A stretch of 64,000 nt of DNA. It comes from Jiangella asiatica. GTDB lineage: Bacteria; Actinomycetota; Actinomycetes; Jiangellales; Jiangellaceae. Position 1 is the stretch's first letter. Every line of letters starts with the position of its first letter. The notes under the pieces are model-generated. The model searched no databases. It saw only the letters and a list, made by a program, of their open reading frames with translations, and had not been told where the DNA came from. The stretch is taken from contig NZ_SMKZ01000029.1 in NCBI RefSeq assembly GCF_004349065.1, forward strand, positions 1-64,000, given 5' to 3'. A program made the translations under genes and the position numbers. This document shows, one piece after another, positions 61,534 to 64,000 of the stretch.

Positions 61534-63075
61534 TCAGATGTCGCGGAAGGGCTCGATGCGGGCGCCGAGCACGGACAGCCGGGCGGCCAGGTCCTCGTAG
61601 CCGCGATTGATGACGTAGACGTTGCGCAGCACCGACTCGCCCTTGGCCGCGAGCATCGCCAGCAGCACGACGACGGCCGGCCGCAGCGCCGGCGGGCAGA
61701 TGATCTCGGCGCCCGACCACCGGGTCGGTCCCTCCACCAGGACGCGGTGCGGGTCGAGCAGTGTGACGTTGCCGCCGAGCTTCGTCAGCTCGGTCAGGTA
61801 GATCGCGCGGTTCTCGTACACCCAGTCGTGGATCATCGTCTGGCCGTTCGCGGTGGCCGCGATCAGGGCGAAGAACGGCAGGTTGTCGATGTTCAGGCCG
61901 GGGAACGGCATCGGGTGGATCTTGTCGTGCGGCGCGCGCAGCAGCGACGGACGCACCGTCAGGTCGACCAGTCGGGTCTCGCCGTTCGCGGCGACGTACT
62001 CGGCGCTGCGGTCGTAGTCGAGGCCCATCTCCTCCAGTAGCGCCAGCTCGATCTCGAGGAATTCGATCGGCGCCCGCTGGACCGTGATCTCCGACGACGT
62101 GACGATCGCGGCGGCGAGCAGGCTCATCGCCTCGATGGGGTCCTCGGACGGCGCGTAGTCGACGTCGACGTCGATTTCGGACCTGCCGTGCACCGTGAGC
62201 GTGGTGGTGCCGATGCCGTCGATGCGCACGCCGAGCCGGGTGAGGAAGAAGCAGAGGTCCTGCACCATGTAGTTGGAGCTGGCGTTGCGGATGACGGTGA
62301 CACCGTCGTTGCGGGCCGCGGCCATCAGGGCGTTCTCGGTGACGGTGTCGCCGCGCTCGATCAGCACGATGGGCCGGGTCGGCGACGCCTTCCGGTCGAC
62401 CTCGGCGTGGTAGTAGCCACCGGTCGCCTTGAGCTCGAGGCCGAACGGGCGCAGTGCCGACATGTGCGGCTCGACGGTGCGGGTGCCGAGGTTGCAGCCG
62501 CCGGCGTAGGGAAGCTTGAAGCGGTGCTCGCGGTGCAGCAGCGGTCCGAGGAACATGATGACGCTGCGCGTGCGGCGGGCGGCTTCGACGTCCATGCTGT
62601 CGAGATCGAGCCGCTCGGGTGGAACGATCTCGAGGTCGCGTCGCTCGCCGAGCCAGCGGGTGCGGATGCCGATGCTCTCGAGCACCTCGATGATGCGGTT
62701 GACCTCTTCGATGCGGGCGATGCCGCGCAGTACGGTGCGGCCCTTGTTGAGCAGGCTGGCGCACAGCAACGCGACGCTGGCGTTCTTGCTGGAGCGGACG
62801 TCGATGCTGCCGGAGAGCTGTTGGCCCCCGCTGACCCGGAGATGCGTCGGGCCGGGTTGCCCGAGTGAGACGATCTGCTTGTCGAGTGCCTCACCGATGC
62901 GGGCGATCATCTCCAGACTCAGGTTTTGCTGACCGTGCTCGATCCGGTGGACGGCGCTCTGGCTGCTGCCGAGAGCGTCGGCGAGCTGGCTCTGGGTCCA
63001 TCCGCGGTGCTGTCGCGAGTCACGGATCAATCGACCGATCCGGCTGCGGTAGTCGTCTGCCACGAGCGGAACCAT
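61534..63075 (-). CDS. UDP-GlcNAc 1-carboxyvinyltransferase-like enzyme fused to an N-terminal XRE HTH
   Basis: 513 residues. An XRE-type HTH (about 10-65; WTQSQLADALGSSQSAVHRI) precedes a full EPSP synthase/MurA fold. Catalytic residues are conserved: Lys97 in RSSKNASVALL and Cys194 in PYAGGCNLGTRTVEPH, the position that reacts with PEP and fosfomycin in MurA. The fusion is known in Actinobacteria as a second MurA-like protein; its enzymatic role relative to canonical MurA is unclear. The HTH suggests a regulatory or moonlighting enzyme. A palindrome lies directly before ATG 63075; GTG 63063 is an alternative start. Confidence 0.88.
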   Translation of the reverse strand: MVPLVADDYRSRIGRLIRDSRQHRGWTQSQLADALGSSQSAVHRIEHGQQNLSLEMIARIGEALDKQIVSLGQPGPTHLRVSGGQQLSGSIDVRSSKNASVALLCASLLNKGRTVLRGIARIEEVNRIIEVLESIGIRTRWLGERRDLEIVPPERLDLDSMDVEAARRTRSVIMFLGPLLHREHRFKLPYAGGCNLGTRTVEPHMSALRPFGLELKATGGYYHAEVDRKASPTRPIVLIERGDTVTENALMAAARNDGVTVIRNASSNYMVQDLCFFLTRLGVRIDGIGTTTLTVHGRSEIDVDVDYAPSEDPIEAMSLLAAAIVTSSEITVQRAPIEFLEIELALLEEMGLDYDRSAEYVAANGETRLVDLTVRPSLLRAPHDKIHPMPFPGLNIDNLPFFALIAATANGQTMIHDWVYENRAIYLTELTKLGGNVTLLDPHRVLVEGPTRWSGAEIICPPALRPAVVVLLAMLAAKGESVLRNVYVINRGYEDLAARLSVLGARIEPFRDI

Positions 63076-63077
63076 AT

Positions 63078-63090
63078 CTCAGCTATGAGT
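63078..63090. promoter_or_regulatory. Short palindrome at the HTH-MurA start
   Basis: On the minus strand, ACTCATAGCTGAG has inverted CTCA/TGAG arms and ends two bases before the start codon. This is the size and form of an XRE-family operator and would let the HTH part repress its own gene. Confidence 0.4.
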
Positions 63091-63401
63091 TAACTGACGC
63101 CACATTCGTCACATTGGACACGCCGTAGTCACGCAGTAAGGGAGCTCTCATTCGCGTCATGACGTCGGCGTGGCGTGCTGGACCGTGGCCTCGTCGTTGC
63201 GGCCGACTGCTTGGACGGCGCGGACCTCGCGGCAGTTCCCGGCTCAGGCGAAAAATCGGGAGGCGGCGGCCGCGGCGGCGCCGGCTGCTCCCGTCCACGT
63301 CGTCCTCGACCTCGCGGTCTTCGTCCACCGCCGGGAGCCGCGCGTCGGCCTCGAGGGCCTGTATGGTCCGCCGGCTAGTGGTGCGCCTGACGCCCTGACG
63401 A
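63091..63401. other. Intergenic region without a recognisable gene
   Basis: The first part must hold the promoter of the HTH-MurA gene. The rest (to 63401) is GC-rich with short open frames on both strands made of Arg/Ala/Pro; none resembles a family. I see no repeat or strong hairpin. Confidence 0.5.
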
Positions 63402-64000
63402 TCAGGGGTCGAACGCCACTCGCCAGAAGCGGTCGCGGACCGCGTTGACCGGCCCGCTCGACCGCGTGTAGTAGAGCTTGTTCGTCAGCAGCACCGCCCA
63501 TCGGCGCCGGCGCGGTGAGACCCACATCCCGGTGCCGGTGAAGCCCAGGTGCGCCCAGACGTCCGGGATCGCCCGGTCGGCCGGATGCCAGAACAGCCCA
63601 CGCGCCGGGCGCAGCGAGCCGGTCTGCACCTTGAGCGACTCCTTGATCCAGGCCGGGCCGAAGCCGGGGCGGCGCGGTGCCTGGTCCGGTGCGAGCAGGT
63701 AGCGCAGGAAGGCCGCGAGGTCGTCGGCGACGGAGAACGCGCCGGCGCTGCCGCACACACCGAGGAGCCGGGCCGAGTAGTCGTGCGGGCTGCCCTTGAG
63801 GTGCCGGCCGGTGTCGGAGTCCCACTCGGTCGGCGCGCACCGCGCGGCGACGTCCGGCGGCAGCGGCCCGAACCGGGTGGACGTCATGTGCAGCGCGTCC
63901 CAGGCACACGCGCGGCTGAGGTCGTCCAGCCGCAACCCGGTGAGCCGTTCGGCCAGCAGCCCGAGGACCAGCGCGGCTCGGTCGGTGTACTCGACCACCT
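63402..64000 (-). CDS. Serine hydrolase, class C beta-lactamase family (5' end outside window)
   Basis: The C-terminal 199 residues of a beta-lactamase/transpeptidase-like protein; the gene continues past the window edge. YTDRAALVLGLLAERLTG corresponds to the second active-site motif (YxN/YxD), and HLGFTGTGMWVSP is the third (HxG, in place of KTG). The nucleophilic SxxK lies in the missing part. Family members act as esterases, D-aminopeptidases or penicillin-binding proteins; true beta-lactamase activity is not implied. It is transcribed toward the HTH-MurA gene's promoter region. Confidence 0.85.
   Translation of the reverse strand, partial: VVEYTDRAALVLGLLAERLTGLRLDDLSRACAWDALHMTSTRFGPLPPDVAARCAPTEWDSDTGRHLKGSPHDYSARLLGVCGSAGAFSVADDLAAFLRYLLAPDQAPRRPGFGPAWIKESLKVQTGSLRPARGLFWHPADRAIPDVWAHLGFTGTGMWVSPRRRRWAVLLTNKLYYTRSSGPVNAVRDRFWRVAFDP

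Noticed and set aside
63402-64000. Antibiotic-resistance beta-lactamase
   Set aside because: The class C-like fold is shared by many esterases and peptidases; the nucleophile motif is outside the window and the third motif is HxG.

Overview
This is a very GC-rich chromosomal window with short intergenic gaps, frequent GTG starts, GTGA/ATGA stop-start overlaps, many ECF sigma and LacI/TetR/AsnC-type regulators, a proteasome-activator (Bpa) homologue, a DUF5926/SEC-C protein and an HTH-fused MurA-like enzyme. Together these indicate a soil-type high-GC Actinomycete. A Jiangella-like lineage would fit, but that is inference. No phage, insertion sequence, CRISPR array, rRNA gene or convincing tRNA gene was seen.

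Layout. 0.2-4.4 kb: a membrane-anchored hypothetical, a DGPF protein with its ECF42-type sigma factor, a DHFR-like reductase and a second ECF sigma factor with a SnoaL-like tail. 4.4-11.7 kb: a five-gene operon (solute-binding lipoprotein, two permeases, Gfo/Idh oxidoreductase, sulfatase) divergent from a two-HTH AsnC/Lrp regulator, with a perfect dyad between them. 11.9-19.1 kb: a GrpB-like protein, a broken 2-hydroxyacid dehydrogenase, a nitrilase-family amidase, MobA-like and DUF6457 proteins, a TrkA-type K+ channel, a quinone oxidoreductase, a Nudix hydrolase, a gene remnant and Bpa. 19.4-31.7 kb: mostly housekeeping genes (DUF6918 protein, HAD phosphatase, serS, pheA, a phosphatase-like polytopic membrane protein, a glycosyltransferase, arcA, a SEC-C protein, an anti-sigma-type ATPase and a flavohemoprotein). 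31.8-35.9 kb: an AAA-type ATPase with a palindromic promoter, a small conserved protein and an UlaABC-like PTS.

36-54 kb is a carbohydrate and catabolic region. A LacI-controlled operon encodes an unclassified glycosidase-like protein, an ABC importer and a GH127 beta-L-arabinofuranosidase. An araR-araB-araD-araA operon would consume the L-arabinose released. Between them lies a LysR-linked trio (SelA-like PLP enzyme, RidA, COG3964-type amidohydrolase) in which all three proteins carry export signals, two of them Tat-like. 54-61 kb holds a TetR/azoreductase pair and a loose DNA-repair cluster (Fpg/Nei, Nei2, Ogt, Ada-AlkA). The window ends with an HTH-MurA fusion and a serine hydrolase cut by the window edge.

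The most distinctive signal outside genes is a family of interspersed elements of about 80-95 bp. They share a near-invariant terminal arm (AATGATCACGTTCAGCA) and fall into two structural classes. Seven copies, plus one possible remnant, all lie in intergenic DNA. One supplies the stop codon of a neighbouring gene and another abuts a gene that has lost its 5' end.
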